Counted from the first letter of the stretch, positions 6,875 to 17,217 are shown. The stretch is DNA of 64,000 bases from JBHOQS01 sp042408875 (GCA_042408875.1 JBHOQS010000014.1:5019-69018), one strand, 5' to 3'. Notes: generated by a model from the sequence alone, not told the origin. Numbers and translations: made by a program.

Positions 6875-8932
6875 ATGCGTATCTTGCTGCGCCTATTGCA
6901 GTTCGTGCGACCGTACTGGTGGGCGAGTATCTTTTCCGTGGTGCTCATTCTGGCCCTCACCAGCTTTCGCATGGGCCCGGCCTGGTTCACCAAACTGATT
7001 GTGGACGAGGCAATCCCCCGGCGCGATCCATGGCTCGCCCTGTGGTTCATCGCCGGCCTCTTTGGCGCGGCGCTGATTTCGAATCTCATGAACTCGCTGG
7101 AGACCTACCTGGAGCAGTACGTCGGCCAGCGGGTCATTTACGATCTGCGCAACGCCTTGTACACGCATCTCCAGTCGCAGAGCATGAGCTTCTACGACGC
7201 CAACCAGACCGGCCAGCTCATGTCGCGCGTCACGAACGATGTGAGCCAGGTGCAGTTCTTCTTAACCCAGGGCCTGGCACGCCTGATCACGTCGTTCGTC
7301 ACCATGGGGCTGAACCTGGGCATCATGCTGGCCCTAGACGCGCAGCTCACGCTTGTCGCCATGTCCGTGATCCCGCTTATCTTCTTCTACCAGCGCAAGA
7401 TGCGTGAGGTAATGCCCCTGTGGCGGGAAGTACAGAAGCGCATGGCGGATCTGAACGTGGTGATCCAGGAGAACGTGGCCGGCATTAAGCTGGTCAAGGC
7501 GTTCAACCGCGAGCCCTATGAGGCCCAGCGGTTCAACGAGGTGAACTGGGATATCCGGCAGAAGCGGCTGAAGTCCAGCCTGCTGATGGGCTTTATCATG
7601 CCCGGGCAGGAGTTCGCCGCCAGCCTGAGCACCGTGATTATCCTTGCCGTGGGGGCGGCGCGTGTGATGGACGGCAACCTCACTGTGGGGAGCCTGCTGG
7701 CGTTTAACTCCTATGCCCTGGCCATGTGGATGCCGATCCGGTTCCTTGGCTTCATCAACCAGATGGCCCAGCAGGCCATCGCTGCTGGCGAGCGGGTGTT
7801 CGAGATCCTGGACACGCCGCTGGACGTGACGGAGAAGCCGGATGCCGTGCCGCTGCCGCCGCTCAAGGGCCGTATTGAGTTCGACCACGTGTGGTTCTCC
7901 TACGGCAAGGATCAGCCGCCGCTGCTGCGCGATATCACATTTACCGTCGAGCCAGGCCAGACGCTGGCATTGGTCGGGCCGAGCGGGTCTGGCAAGAGTA
8001 CTATCGTGAACCTGATCCCGCGCTTCTACGACCCCACGCGGGGGCGCGTGCTGATCGATGGCTACGATGTACGCGACGTTACGCTGGAGAGCTTGCGCTC
8101 GCAGATCGGCATGGTCATGCAGGAGACCTTCCTGTTCAACATGACCGTAAAGGAGAACATCAGCTACGGCCGACCTGATGCCACGATGGAGGAGATCATC
8201 GAGGCAGCGAAGGCGGCCAACGCGCATGACTTCATCATGGAGATGCCGCAGGGCTACGACACTCTCATCGGCGAGCGGGGCATGCGGCTGTCGGGCGGGC
8301 AGCGCCAGCGCATCGCCATCGCCCGCGCCATTCTGGTCAACCCGCGCATCCTCATCCTGGACGAGGCTACGTCCAGCGTCGATACGCGGACAGACGCCAT
8401 GATCCAGGCGGCACTGGACCGGCTGATGAAGGATCGCACCACGATCGTGATCGCCCACCGGCTCTCCACCGTGCAGCGGGCGCACCAGATCCTGGTGCTG
8501 GAGAACGGGCAGATCGTTGGCCGCGGTACGCACGAGGAGCTGCTGCGCACCAACGAGCGCTACCAGCACCTGTACGACATTCAGTTCCGCCTGCAGCGCG
8601 ATGGCATGGCTTCGACGCTCGTGGGCGCTGTCGTGGGAGATGGAGGCGCTGTCGTGGGAGATGGAGAGGAGGGCGATGGCCGGCGCGCTCGCTCTGGGGA
8701 GTATCTCGGCCGGCGTGTTGGGGAGGAGGGAGAAGAGGGCGCCGCACTGCGCGACGGGCGGTGGAACCGGTTCGGCCCTGCCCGCGATGGTGGAAGCTCT
8801 GCAGGACCGCAGAGGGATGGCTGGGAAGGACAGCGCGGCGTTGGGGGCGCGCCGAGCAACGGTCCTCCCCAGGGCTCCGCAGCCACGACAGGGCAGCATG
8901 CTCGACAGCACACGCGGGAGGTCGTGCCATGA
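6875..8932 (+). CDS. ABC-type multidrug/lipid exporter half-transporter, subunit 1
   Basis: This 685-residue protein has a six-helix transmembrane domain (residues about 15-300) fused to an ATPase domain. Walker A is GPSGSGKST, the signature is LSGGQRQR, and Walker B is ILILDEATSSVD, so one complete set of motifs is present. It overlaps the next exporter gene by 4 bases and would form a heterodimer with it. The last 110 or so residues are an unusual Gly/Arg/Glu-rich tail that starts with a tandem 21-bp duplication (8624-8644 and 8645-8665) and is not part of the ABC fold. The MarR gene upstream suggests inducible efflux. The substrate is unknown. Confidence 0.9.
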   Translation: MRILLRLLQFVRPYWWASIFSVVLILALTSFRMGPAWFTKLIVDEAIPRRDPWLALWFIAGLFGAALISNLMNSLETYLEQYVGQRVIYDLRNALYTHLQSQSMSFYDANQTGQLMSRVTNDVSQVQFFLTQGLARLITSFVTMGLNLGIMLALDAQLTLVAMSVIPLIFFYQRKMREVMPLWREVQKRMADLNVVIQENVAGIKLVKAFNREPYEAQRFNEVNWDIRQKRLKSSLLMGFIMPGQEFAASLSTVIILAVGAARVMDGNLTVGSLLAFNSYALAMWMPIRFLGFINQMAQQAIAAGERVFEILDTPLDVTEKPDAVPLPPLKGRIEFDHVWFSYGKDQPPLLRDITFTVEPGQTLALVGPSGSGKSTIVNLIPRFYDPTRGRVLIDGYDVRDVTLESLRSQIGMVMQETFLFNMTVKENISYGRPDATMEEIIEAAKAANAHDFIMEMPQGYDTLIGERGMRLSGGQRQRIAIARAILVNPRILILDEATSSVDTRTDAMIQAALDRLMKDRTTIVIAHRLSTVQRAHQILVLENGQIVGRGTHEELLRTNERYQHLYDIQFRLQRDGMASTLVGAVVGDGGAVVGDGEEGDGRRARSGEYLGRRVGEEGEEGAALRDGRWNRFGPARDGGSSAGPQRDGWEGQRGVGGAPSNGPPQGSAATTGQHARQHTREVVP

Positions 8933-10800
8933 TGATGCGTGGTGGCATGGGCGGCATGCGCGGCGGTATGGGCAGCATGATACGCGGCGGCCATGGCGGC
9001 TGGAACATGATGCTGGAGAAGCCGGAGCTGAAGTCCAGCGCGTGGCAGATCTTGCGGCGCATGCTGGGACTGCTCCAGGATCAGAAGAGCCGGCTTATCT
9101 TGGCCTTCATGACTGTGCTCGGGGCTTCGCTCTTGAACATGGTTCCTCCCTGGGCCACGCGATATGTCATCGACCAGGCTATCCCGCACCAACGGTATGA
9201 TCTGCTCTGGATCGTTGGCCTGGGGCTGGCCGGCGTGCATGGGGCGCGCTACGCGTTATCATTCGCCAACCGTTACTTCACGGCCGTCGTCTCGCAGCAG
9301 CTTGTCTTCCAGATGGCGAAGCGGCTGTTCGAGCACGTGCAGCGATTGTCCCTGCGCTTCTACGAGCGGCAGGGCACCGGTGACATCATCTCCCGCGCTA
9401 CCAACGATGTGGGCGTCTTGCAGCAGGCCCTTGGTTTCGGCGTGGTCCAGGCAGCGGTAGGCCTGCTGAACATGGTCGCCTACGGCCTGATCATGCTGGT
9501 GCTCGACTGGAAGCTGTCAGTGCTGGCCTTCCTGACCATCCCGACGCTGGTGGTGGCGAGCCTGATCTCGTCTGAGATTCTGCGCCAGAAGTACTTAAAG
9601 GTACAGGAGAGCATCGGTGGCGTGAACCAGGTACTAGCTGAGAACATTAGTGGTGTGCGCGTTTCGAAGGCCTTTGCTCGGGAGGGTGAGCAATTGCGCC
9701 GCTTCCAGCAGCAGAACCGCCAGAGCCTGGAAGCGAATATGAGCACTGCCGCCGTCCAATCTGTGTCGAACCCGACTATGCAAATGATCGCCACGCTCGG
9801 CATGTGCATGGTGCTGGGCTTCGGTGCGATACGGGTGATGGGCGGCTCGCTCACCGTCGGCACTCTGGTTACCTTCGGCACGTATCTGATCGCCTTCTAC
9901 CAGCCGGTCGAAGATATCATCCGCGTCAATAACCAGCTCCAGCAGGCCCTGGCCGCTGCCGAGCGTATCTTCGAGTTCTTGGACGAGCCGTATGAGGTCC
10001 AGGAGAAGCCGAATGCCATTGTCTTGCAGCGGGTGCGCGGCGAGGTGACGTTCGAGCATGTGTGGTTCAGCTATGAGCCAGGCAAGCCCGTGCTGCAAGA
10101 CATCAACGTCCACGTTGAGCCAGGCATGATGGTGGCGCTGGTGGGGCATACCGGCTCGGGCAAGACGACGTTCATCAACCTGATCCCACGCTTCTACGAC
10201 GTGGACCAGGGGCGCATTCTGATCGACGGTATCGATATTCGCGATGTGACGCTGCGCAGCCTGCGCGACCAGATGGCGATCGTGCTCCAGGAGACCTTCC
10301 TGTTCGGCACGACGGTGAAGCAAAACATCGCCTACGGCAAGCTAGACGCCACCGACGAGGAGATCATCGAGGCGGCTAAGCAGGCGCACGCCCACGAGTT
10401 CATTGTCAATCTGCCCAAGGGCTACGACTCGCTGGTCGGTGAAGGTGGCGTGCTGCTCTCGCGCGGGCAGCGCCAACGTATCGCCCTGGCGCGGGCGATC
10501 CTGCGCGACCCGCGCATCCTCATCCTGGATGAGGCAACCTCGGACGTTGACACCGAGACTGAGGTGCTCATCCAGGAGGCGCTGGAGCGGGTGATGCGCG
10601 GCCGCACGGTCTTCGTCATCGCTCACCGTCTCTCCACCATTCGCAACGCCGACCTGATCCTGGTGCTGGACCACGGCCGCATCGTGGAGCGGGGCACGCA
10701 CGAGGAGCTGCTGGCGCTGAACGGGCATTACGCCGAGCTGGTGCGCATGCAGTTCGCTGGCCATCCCGACCTGGAGCGGGAGACCGCCGTGCCGGCGTAG
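8929..10800 (+). CDS. ABC-type multidrug/lipid exporter half-transporter, subunit 2
   Basis: This 623-residue partner of the preceding exporter has a transmembrane domain followed by an ATPase with Walker A GHTGSGKTT, signature LSRGQRQR (Arg replaces the usual second Gly) and Walker B ILILDEATSDVD. The changed signature may mark the weaker of the two ATP sites, as in many heterodimeric exporters. The first 28 residues are a Met/Gly-rich stretch (MMMRGGMGGMRGGMG...) before the elbow helix. The start overlaps the previous stop (ATGATG); the frame is open further upstream, but only inside the neighbour's tail. Confidence 0.9.
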   Translation: MMMRGGMGGMRGGMGSMIRGGHGGWNMMLEKPELKSSAWQILRRMLGLLQDQKSRLILAFMTVLGASLLNMVPPWATRYVIDQAIPHQRYDLLWIVGLGLAGVHGARYALSFANRYFTAVVSQQLVFQMAKRLFEHVQRLSLRFYERQGTGDIISRATNDVGVLQQALGFGVVQAAVGLLNMVAYGLIMLVLDWKLSVLAFLTIPTLVVASLISSEILRQKYLKVQESIGGVNQVLAENISGVRVSKAFAREGEQLRRFQQQNRQSLEANMSTAAVQSVSNPTMQMIATLGMCMVLGFGAIRVMGGSLTVGTLVTFGTYLIAFYQPVEDIIRVNNQLQQALAAAERIFEFLDEPYEVQEKPNAIVLQRVRGEVTFEHVWFSYEPGKPVLQDINVHVEPGMMVALVGHTGSGKTTFINLIPRFYDVDQGRILIDGIDIRDVTLRSLRDQMAIVLQETFLFGTTVKQNIAYGKLDATDEEIIEAAKQAHAHEFIVNLPKGYDSLVGEGGVLLSRGQRQRIALARAILRDPRILILDEATSDVDTETEVLIQEALERVMRGRTVFVIAHRLSTIRNADLILVLDHGRIVERGTHEELLALNGHYAELVRMQFAGHPDLERETAVPA

Positions 10801-10844
10801 CGCCCGGCACAGCGGCGTAGAGCAGTCTGCAGCCCGCGCCGGCC

Positions 10845-13499
10845 TCAGCCCACTCTGGTGGCAGGAGCAGGCCTGGCCCGGAGCTTAGCGAACTCCGGCC
10901 AGATGGTCGCTAGGACACCCGCGGCCGCGGTCGCGGCTAGCTCGCCTGGCGACGGCGGCGCCAGCTTCACCATGGCTGCCACTGGTGACACGTAGAGCAC
11001 GATGACCAGGCTGGCGAGTGTGCCGCCCACGATCCACGGCAGCACCCGGTTGCCACGCAGGCCGGCCTGCCACAGTGGGCGATCGGGCGAGCGCGCCCCC
11101 AGAGCGATGACGATCTGTCCCAGGACCAGCTCCGCCAGCGCCAGGCCACGCGCCAGCGGCTCTGGAGCGCCCTGCCCCAGCCGGATCAGATAGAGCGCCA
11201 GCACGCCGGCGCAGAGAGTGGCTCCCACAGCGGTGGCGCGCAGGGCACTGGGCCAGCTGAGCAACCCGGCGTCGCGCGGCCGCGGAGGGCGTTGCATCAG
11301 GTCTGGAGCAGGCGGGTCATACTCGAAGACCAGCGAAGCGGTGGGATGCACGATCAGCTCGAGCCAGACCAGATGCACCGGCAGGAGCAGCAGTGGCGCT
11401 CCCAGCAACGGGACGAGCAAGGCCGCCAGCAGAAGCGGCGTGTGGAACGCAATGAGATAAGTGAACGCCCGCTGCAAGTTGTCGAAAATGTGCCGCCCAT
11501 CGCGGACAGCTTTTACGATCGTGGCGAAGTCATCATCGAGCAGGACCAGCGTTGCCGCTGCCCGCGCCACCTCTGTGCCGCGCTGCCCCATGGCCACGCC
11601 GATGTCGGCCTCCCGCAACGCGGGTGCGTCGTTGATGCCGTCCCCAGTCATGGCCACCACCTCGCCCTGTGCGCGCAGAGCCCGCACCAGCCGGTACTTG
11701 TGCTCAGGTCTGGTGCGGGTGAAGATGCTGGCAGTGGCGGCCAGCCGTGCCAACGTATCATCGTCGGCTGCATCCAGCACATCGCCGGTGACGAAGGCGG
11801 GTTCTTCCGCGTGGGGCAGGCCGAGCTGGTGGGCAACCGCATGCGCCGTCAGCGGATGGTCGCCCGTGACCATGATCACGCGAATGCCAGCGGTGCGACA
11901 CTCCTGCAACGCCTCTGCCACGCCAGGCCGCACCGGGTCAGCGAAGGCGATGAGGCCGAGGAACGATAGGTGCTGCTCAGCGGCGGTGCGGTCGTCTACG
12001 CTATCCGGCAGGCGGCCGGCCGCGATGGCAATCACGCGCTAGCCGCGCTCGGCCATGGTGCGATTGGCTGCCAGCGCCTCCTCTTTTGCCTCGGGCAAAG
12101 CCGCGCTCAGATCGAGGATGCTCTCCAGCGCGCCCTTGGCGTAGATGCCGGTGGCGCTGGCGTGCTCCCACATGTGTGAGAGATACTTGCGCGCTGGATC
12201 GAATGGATAATCGTGCACTAGCTTGCCGCTGTGCAGTCGCGCCACATCGATGCCGCACGCCGCGGCATGGCGGAGGATCGCCTGGTCCATCGGGTCGAAC
12301 GGATGCGGCTCCGAGGCGAGCACGGCAGCCTCGAGGAGGGGCCGCTCAGCCTCGCTCACCCCTGGGGCCACCCGCCCGGCGCTCCCAGCTTCCCAGCCTG
12401 CCGATCCGGGAATAGCCGGAGCGCGCTCGGGAGCGCCGGACACGAACACCTCGGCTACCTCCATCCGGCCTAGCGTCAGCGTGCCTGTCTTGTCGGTGCA
12501 GATCACAGTGGTGCTGCCCAGCGTCTCAACCCCGGCCAGCCGACGGATCAGCGCGTTGCCGCGGGCCAGCCGCCAGGCCCCGAGCGTCAGGTACAGGGTG
12601 AAGACCATGGGGAACTCTTCGGGGATAGCAGCGATGCCCAGGCTGACCCCAGCGATGATGGCCGCCGCCCAGCCCCGGCCCTGTATGTACTCGAGTGCCC
12701 CGGCCGCCACGCAGAGCACAAGAGCGGCTAGGCCTAGAACACGCACCAGACGGCGGACCAGCCGCTCGAGCGGTGTGGGCGGCTGCTTGATCTCGGCTAC
12801 CATCCGGCTGATCTGCCCGAAGCGAGCGCGCCGGCCAGTAGCCGTGACGCGGGCCACCCCTCGGCCAGAGAGCACCGTCGTGCCGGCGAAGAGCAGCCGC
12901 GCGTCAACTCCACCCTGCGGATCCTTGGCCACGGGCAGCGATTCGCCGGTCAGCGCCGACTCGTCCACCATGAGGGGAGCACCAGCGATCAGCTCCGCAT
13001 CCGCTGGCAGGACAGCGCCCTCCTGCACGAACAGGATGTCTCCGGGGACCAGTGCTTCGACCGGGATGATCTGGCGCCTGCCGTCGCGCCAGACGGCTGC
13101 CGTGGGCGCCGCCAGCCGGCGCAGGTGCTCGAGCGCCTGCTCAGCTCGCCATTCGAGGACCAGCGTCACCATAGTGACTGGCACCAGCGCAGCCAGAGTG
13201 ACGGCGGCGTCGAGATACTCCTGGAGCACGGCGTAGGTCAGCCCGGCGATTAGCAGCAGCGCAGCCATCGGATCGGCCAGGGGGCGCAGCAGCCAGACGA
13301 GGAGAACCGGGCGGCGCGCCTCCGGCACGAGGCGGTTCAGACCATACTGTGTCAGCAGGACACGGGCCTCCTCGCTGGTGAGACCGCCTATGTCGGCCGG
13401 CAAGGTTGGCTGCTGCGTCGTCGCAGCTTGCTCGGTGCCCGCCACGCCGCGGCTGCCGGCCACATGCCTGTGAAGAGGTTCGTGGCTTCCAGCCCTCAT
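10845..13499 (-). pseudogene. Cation-transporting P-type ATPase interrupted by an in-frame TAG
   Basis: Read through, this is one P2-like ATPase of about 884 residues. The 5' part (12039-13499, 486 residues) has the N-terminal cation ATPase domain, the TGES loop, the M4 motif IPEEFP and the phosphorylation site DKTGTLT. The 3' part (10845-12035, same frame) has the hinge GDGINDAP and the M5-M10 helices. A TAG at 12039-12041 falls in E-R-G-stop-R-V-I-A, where relatives have Leu (GLRV). One base change (TTG to TAG) explains it. A GTG at 12035 could restart, but without the phosphorylation domain. M6 lacks the N-x-x-T-D motif of calcium pumps, so the ion is uncertain. Sequencing error or stop readthrough remain possible. 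Confidence 0.75.
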
Positions 13500-13812
13500 C
13501 GCTGGGACCCCGTAGCCTCAGACCTCAAACGTCAGCGGGTGTTCCCACAGCAGATCTATCCCTGCCGCGCAGCCAGACCCCAGGGTGGACGTGTCCAGCC
13601 AGCGTGACCCGCTTCTCTCCACGAGCTTACTGCGCCCGACGTGTCGGCGCATCAGGAAGAACCCCGACGTCCCACTGAACGTAGGGCCTGGTATCCTAGA
13701 CCTGTGCACTTCCGGGCGGGTGGCCCGTCCGTTGCACCGGCAGCGGCAGAGGACTGGCATCCTGAGGGATGAGATACAGGATGCGCCATGACCTTACGTA
13801 AAGAGCCAGGGC
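13500..13812. other. Divergent intergenic region between two P-type ATPase genes
   Basis: These 313 bp separate the start of the interrupted ATPase (minus) from the calcium-type ATPase (plus). I see no supported gene and no convincing -35/-10 pair. Short ORFs here have no recognisable similarity. Promoters for both pumps must lie here if they are transcribed independently. Confidence 0.4.
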
Positions 13813-16608
13813 ATGCGTGCGTGGCATACGCTGGATGGGCTGGATGTAGTCAGGGAGCTGAACACTGATGTGCAGCATGGTCTCAGTGCTGACGAGGCGG
13901 CGCGCCGCCTGGCCGCCTACGGCCCCAATGCACTGGTCGAACGCGGCCGCAAGGGTCCCTGGCGCATCCTGTGGGAGCAGCTCACCGCCACGCTGGTGGT
14001 GCTCCTGCTGGCGGCCGCGACCATCTCGCTGGTGCTCGGCGACTACAAAGACGCCGGGGCCATCCTAGCCATCGTAGGGCTCAACGCGGCGCTCGGGTTC
14101 GTCCAGGAGTATCGCGCCGAACGGGCCATCGCCGCGCTGCAACGCCTGGCAGTCCCGCTCGTACGCGTGCGCCGGGACGGCCACGTGCGGCTCATCGCCG
14201 CGCACGAGCTGGTGCCGGGCGATGTCGTCCTGCTGGAAGCCGGCAGCCTGGTGCCGGCCGACTGTCGCATCCTCGAGGCGATTAACCTGCGTGTCCAGGA
14301 AGCCGCGCTCACCGGCGAGTCCGAGCCGGTGGAGAAAGATCCGGCGCCCCTTCCTGTGGCGGAGGTGCCGTTGGGCGACCGGCGCAACATGGTCTACATG
14401 GGCACGGCGGTGGCGTACGGGCGGGGCGTGGCCGTGGTGGTGGCGACCGGCATGCGCACCGAGCTGGGGCGCATCGCCGAGCTCCTCCAGCAGGTCGAGC
14501 ACGAGCCAACGCCCTTGCAGCGGCGGCTGGACCGCCTGGGCCGCCAGCTAGCGGGTGTGGCGCTGGCCATCGTGGCCGTGATCGTGGCGGCGGGCCTGCT
14601 GCGGGGCGAGGACCCGCGCCTCATGTTTCTCACCGCGGTAGGTCTGGCGGTGGCTGCCGTCCCGGAGGGGCTGCCGGCAGTGGTCACCATCACGCTGACG
14701 CTGGGGGCCCAGCGCATGCTCCGCCGGCGCGCACTTATCCGCAAGCTACCCGCAGTGGAGACCCTCGGTTCAGTCACGGTGATCTGTACGGACAAGACCG
14801 GGACGCTGACGGAGAACCGCATGACCGTCACCGTGCTCGCACTGCCGGACCGGCGGGTGGAGCTGGCCGGGCACGAGCGCCGCGGCAACAGGCTGCCCGC
14901 CCCCGACACTGGGACGGCGCCCGCGCCCGATGGGCAGCCAGCCGTAGCGCTTGTGCTCGCCGGTGGCGCGCTGTGCAGCGATGCCGTGCTGGAGCCGGGC
15001 TCCGGCGCGCCGTTGCAGGTGATCGGCGATCCCACCGAAGGTGCGCTGGTTGTGGCCGCGGCGCGGTTCGGCCTGGCCAAGGCAGCGCTCGAGGCGCGGC
15101 TGCCGCGCATGGCCGAGCTGCCGTTCGACCCGGTGCGCAAACGCATGACTACCGTTCATGCCATCGACGCGGTGCCGGCGGCCCAGGCAGGGGATATGGT
15201 GGACGGGAACGCAGACTGGCTGGCGACGCTGCGGCGGGCCTTCCCCGAGATGCGCGCGATCGTGTTCACCAAGGGCGCAGTTGACGGACTGCTGCCTGTA
15301 TGCAGCCATATATGGGTCGACGGCCGGCCCGTACCGTTGGACGCAGCCTGGCGAGCGCGAATCGTGCAGGACCACGACCGGCTGGCCCAGCAGGGCATGC
15401 GGGTGCTGGGCATTGCCTTCAAGCCCGTTGGCGCAGTGCCGGAGGGGCTGGCGGGACGCGCGCTGGATACGCTCGAGCAGGAGCTGATCTTCGCTGGCAT
15501 GGTGGGGATGATCGACCCGCCGCGACCTGAGGCGAAGTCTGCCGTGCAACGCTGCCGCGAGGCCGGCATCCGGCCGGTGATGGTCACCGGCGATCACCCG
15601 CTCACCGCCCAGCAGATCGCTCGCCAGCTCGGCATCGCCACGGACGGCCACATCCTGACTGGTCAGGAGTTGAACCGCATCGCCGCCGCGGAACTGGAGC
15701 GAGCCGTCGAAGAGGTTCCGGTGTTTGCCCGCGTCTCGCCGGAGCACAAGCTCCGGATCGTGCAGGCGCTCCAGGCACATGGCCACATCGTCGCTATGAC
15801 TGGCGACGGCGTAAACGATGCGCCCGCGCTCAAAAAGGCCGATGTGGGGGTGGCCATGGGCATCACTGGCACCGATGTGGCGAAAGAAGCGGCCGACATG
15901 GTGCTCCTGGATGACAACTTCGCTACCATCGTGGCTGCAGTGGAGGAGGGGCGGATCATCTACGATAACATTCGCAAGTTCATCCGCTACCTGCTAACTA
16001 CCAACTCGGCCGAGATCTGGGTGATGCTACTGGGCCCGCTGCTCGGCCTGCCGCTGCCGTTGTTGCCGCTGCAGATCCTGTGGATGAACCTGGTGACCGA
16101 TGGCCTGCCGGCGCTGGCCCTGGGCTTCGAGCAGGCCGAGCGCGACGTGATGCGCCGCCCGCCCCATCCGCCTGGCGAAAGCATCTTCGCCCGCGGCCTG
16201 GGCCGGGACGTGGTCTGGGTAGGCTTGCTGATGAGCCTGCTTGCGCTGGGCCTAGGCGCCTGGTACTGGCAGAGCGGCCGGGCAGAGTGGCAGACCGTCC
16301 TATTCACGACGCTGACCCTCTCGCAGCTGGCCAACGTGCTGGCCGTCCGCTCCGAGCGCGATTCGCTCTTCACCATTGGATTCTGGTCGAACTGGCGGCT
16401 GGTGGCTGCCGTGCTGCTGACCGTGCTCGTGCAGCTTGGGCTGCTCTATGTGCCGGCCCTTCAGGCGATCTTCGGCACCGTGGCCCTGCCGGCCGGCGAC
16501 CTGGCGCTGACACTGGTGCTGAGCAGCATGATTTTCTGGATCGTCGAAGTGCAGAAGTGGCTCTTGCGCAGCCGGCAGCGCGCACGCGCGCAGGCAGGTG
16601 CGCGCTAG
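13813..16608 (+). CDS. P2A-type calcium-transporting ATPase
   Basis: This 931-residue membrane pump is complete. In order it has the N-terminal cation ATPase domain, TGESEPVEKD (actuator), VPEGLPAVVT in M4, DKTGTLTENRM (phosphorylated Asp), the nucleotide-binding domain, TGDHPLTA, GDGVNDAPALKKADVGVAMG (hinge), and M6 LWMNLVTDGLPALALG. The M4 Glu and the M6 Asn-x-x-Thr-Asp are the calcium-binding residues of SERCA/PMR1-like pumps, so calcium (or manganese) export is likely. It is divergent from the interrupted P-type ATPase. The ATG at 13813 has only a weak AGAG upstream; the N-terminal sequence (WHTLDGLDVVREL) fits the family. Confidence 0.92.
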   Translation: MRAWHTLDGLDVVRELNTDVQHGLSADEAARRLAAYGPNALVERGRKGPWRILWEQLTATLVVLLLAAATISLVLGDYKDAGAILAIVGLNAALGFVQEYRAERAIAALQRLAVPLVRVRRDGHVRLIAAHELVPGDVVLLEAGSLVPADCRILEAINLRVQEAALTGESEPVEKDPAPLPVAEVPLGDRRNMVYMGTAVAYGRGVAVVVATGMRTELGRIAELLQQVEHEPTPLQRRLDRLGRQLAGVALAIVAVIVAAGLLRGEDPRLMFLTAVGLAVAAVPEGLPAVVTITLTLGAQRMLRRRALIRKLPAVETLGSVTVICTDKTGTLTENRMTVTVLALPDRRVELAGHERRGNRLPAPDTGTAPAPDGQPAVALVLAGGALCSDAVLEPGSGAPLQVIGDPTEGALVVAAARFGLAKAALEARLPRMAELPFDPVRKRMTTVHAIDAVPAAQAGDMVDGNADWLATLRRAFPEMRAIVFTKGAVDGLLPVCSHIWVDGRPVPLDAAWRARIVQDHDRLAQQGMRVLGIAFKPVGAVPEGLAGRALDTLEQELIFAGMVGMIDPPRPEAKSAVQRCREAGIRPVMVTGDHPLTAQQIARQLGIATDGHILTGQELNRIAAAELERAVEEVPVFARVSPEHKLRIVQALQAHGHIVAMTGDGVNDAPALKKADVGVAMGITGTDVAKEAADMVLLDDNFATIVAAVEEGRIIYDNIRKFIRYLLTTNSAEIWVMLLGPLLGLPLPLLPLQILWMNLVTDGLPALALGFEQAERDVMRRPPHPPGESIFARGLGRDVVWVGLLMSLLALGLGAWYWQSGRAEWQTVLFTTLTLSQLANVLAVRSERDSLFTIGFWSNWRLVAAVLLTVLVQLGLLYVPALQAIFGTVALPAGDLALTLVLSSMIFWIVEVQKWLLRSRQRARAQAGAR

Positions 16609-16634
16609 TAGCACTGCCGGGGCAGAGCCCCCGC

Positions 16635-16841
16635 TCAGGCTGCACGCCGCGCCTGCAAGCTGGCCGCGCCGGCCGGACATGCGCGGGCGAGCGCCCGGCG
16701 CAGCAGCGAGGGCCGGCTGCCGGGCTGAGCGGTAGATTGCCGGGATCGCCGGGGCCGGCCGAGCAGGTCCCGCTCGTCCTCGGCACACCACCAGACGAAG
16801 CCGATAGCAAGCAGATAGAGGCTCAGCAACGCACTAAGCAT
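16635..16841 (-). CDS. Small single-pass membrane protein, function unknown
   Basis: This 68-residue ORF starts at an ATG (16839-16841) preceded by GGAGGGAG at good spacing. It begins with a hydrophobic helix (MLSALLSLYLLAIGFVWW) and continues with an acidic patch and an Arg/Pro/Ala-rich tail. It lies 26 bp from the end of the calcium ATPase gene on the opposite strand, so the two converge. Its upstream leader contains a sequence block (16900-16950) similar to one in the leader at 54.8 kb. No family is recognised. Confidence 0.45.
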   Translation of the reverse strand: MLSALLSLYLLAIGFVWWCAEDERDLLGRPRRSRQSTAQPGSRPSLLRRALARACPAGAASLQARRAA

Positions 16842-16962
16842 CCGCGCTCCCTCCGTGACCGAGGACATCCCTGCGCTGTCACACCTGCACCGCTGCGCCG
16901 GTCCTGCCGCACGAGAGATGCCGCCGCGGGACGTTGCCAGGCGTGCAGCGTTCCGCGGCGGC

Positions 16963-17217
16963 TCAGTCGCTGGGGGCATGCCCCATGATCGGTGCCTCTC
17001 CCTCCGTGTGGAACTGGCCGAGACGGCGCTTCGGGTCCTGCTCCGCTGGCTCATGTGTCTGCGCCGGGGGATACTTCGCCGGGTCGAGGCCAGGAGGCAG
17101 GAAGACATGCTTGACAGCGAAGGTTCGACCACGGCGATGGATTTTGTGCAGAGCCTTCACCCGGGCGCGGCGAGAGCGGAGCGTCTTATGCGGCCGGTGA
17201 ACCGGTTTGTTTGTCAT
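16963..17217 (-). CDS. Small basic protein, function unknown
   Basis: The ATG at 17215-17217 has a strong GAGGAG 6 nt upstream. The 84-residue product starts with a highly basic segment (HRPHKTLRSRRARVKALHKI) and then has HVFLPPGLDPAKYPP followed by an acidic and polar tail. The charge pattern would suit nucleic-acid binding, but I recognise no domain. It lies 41 bp downstream of the GYD gene on the same strand, so the two may be co-transcribed. Confidence 0.5.
   Translation of the reverse strand: MTNKPVHRPHKTLRSRRARVKALHKIHRRGRTFAVKHVFLPPGLDPAKYPPAQTHEPAEQDPKRRLGQFHTEGEAPIMGHAPSD

Noticed and set aside
7334..8911. 525-residue open frame antisense to the first ABC exporter
   Set aside because: His/Asp/Leu-rich composition typical of an antisense shadow; the plus strand encodes clear ABC motifs.
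14770..15786. 338-residue open frame antisense to the calcium ATPase
   Set aside because: The plus-strand frame has all P-type motifs; the antisense frame has none.
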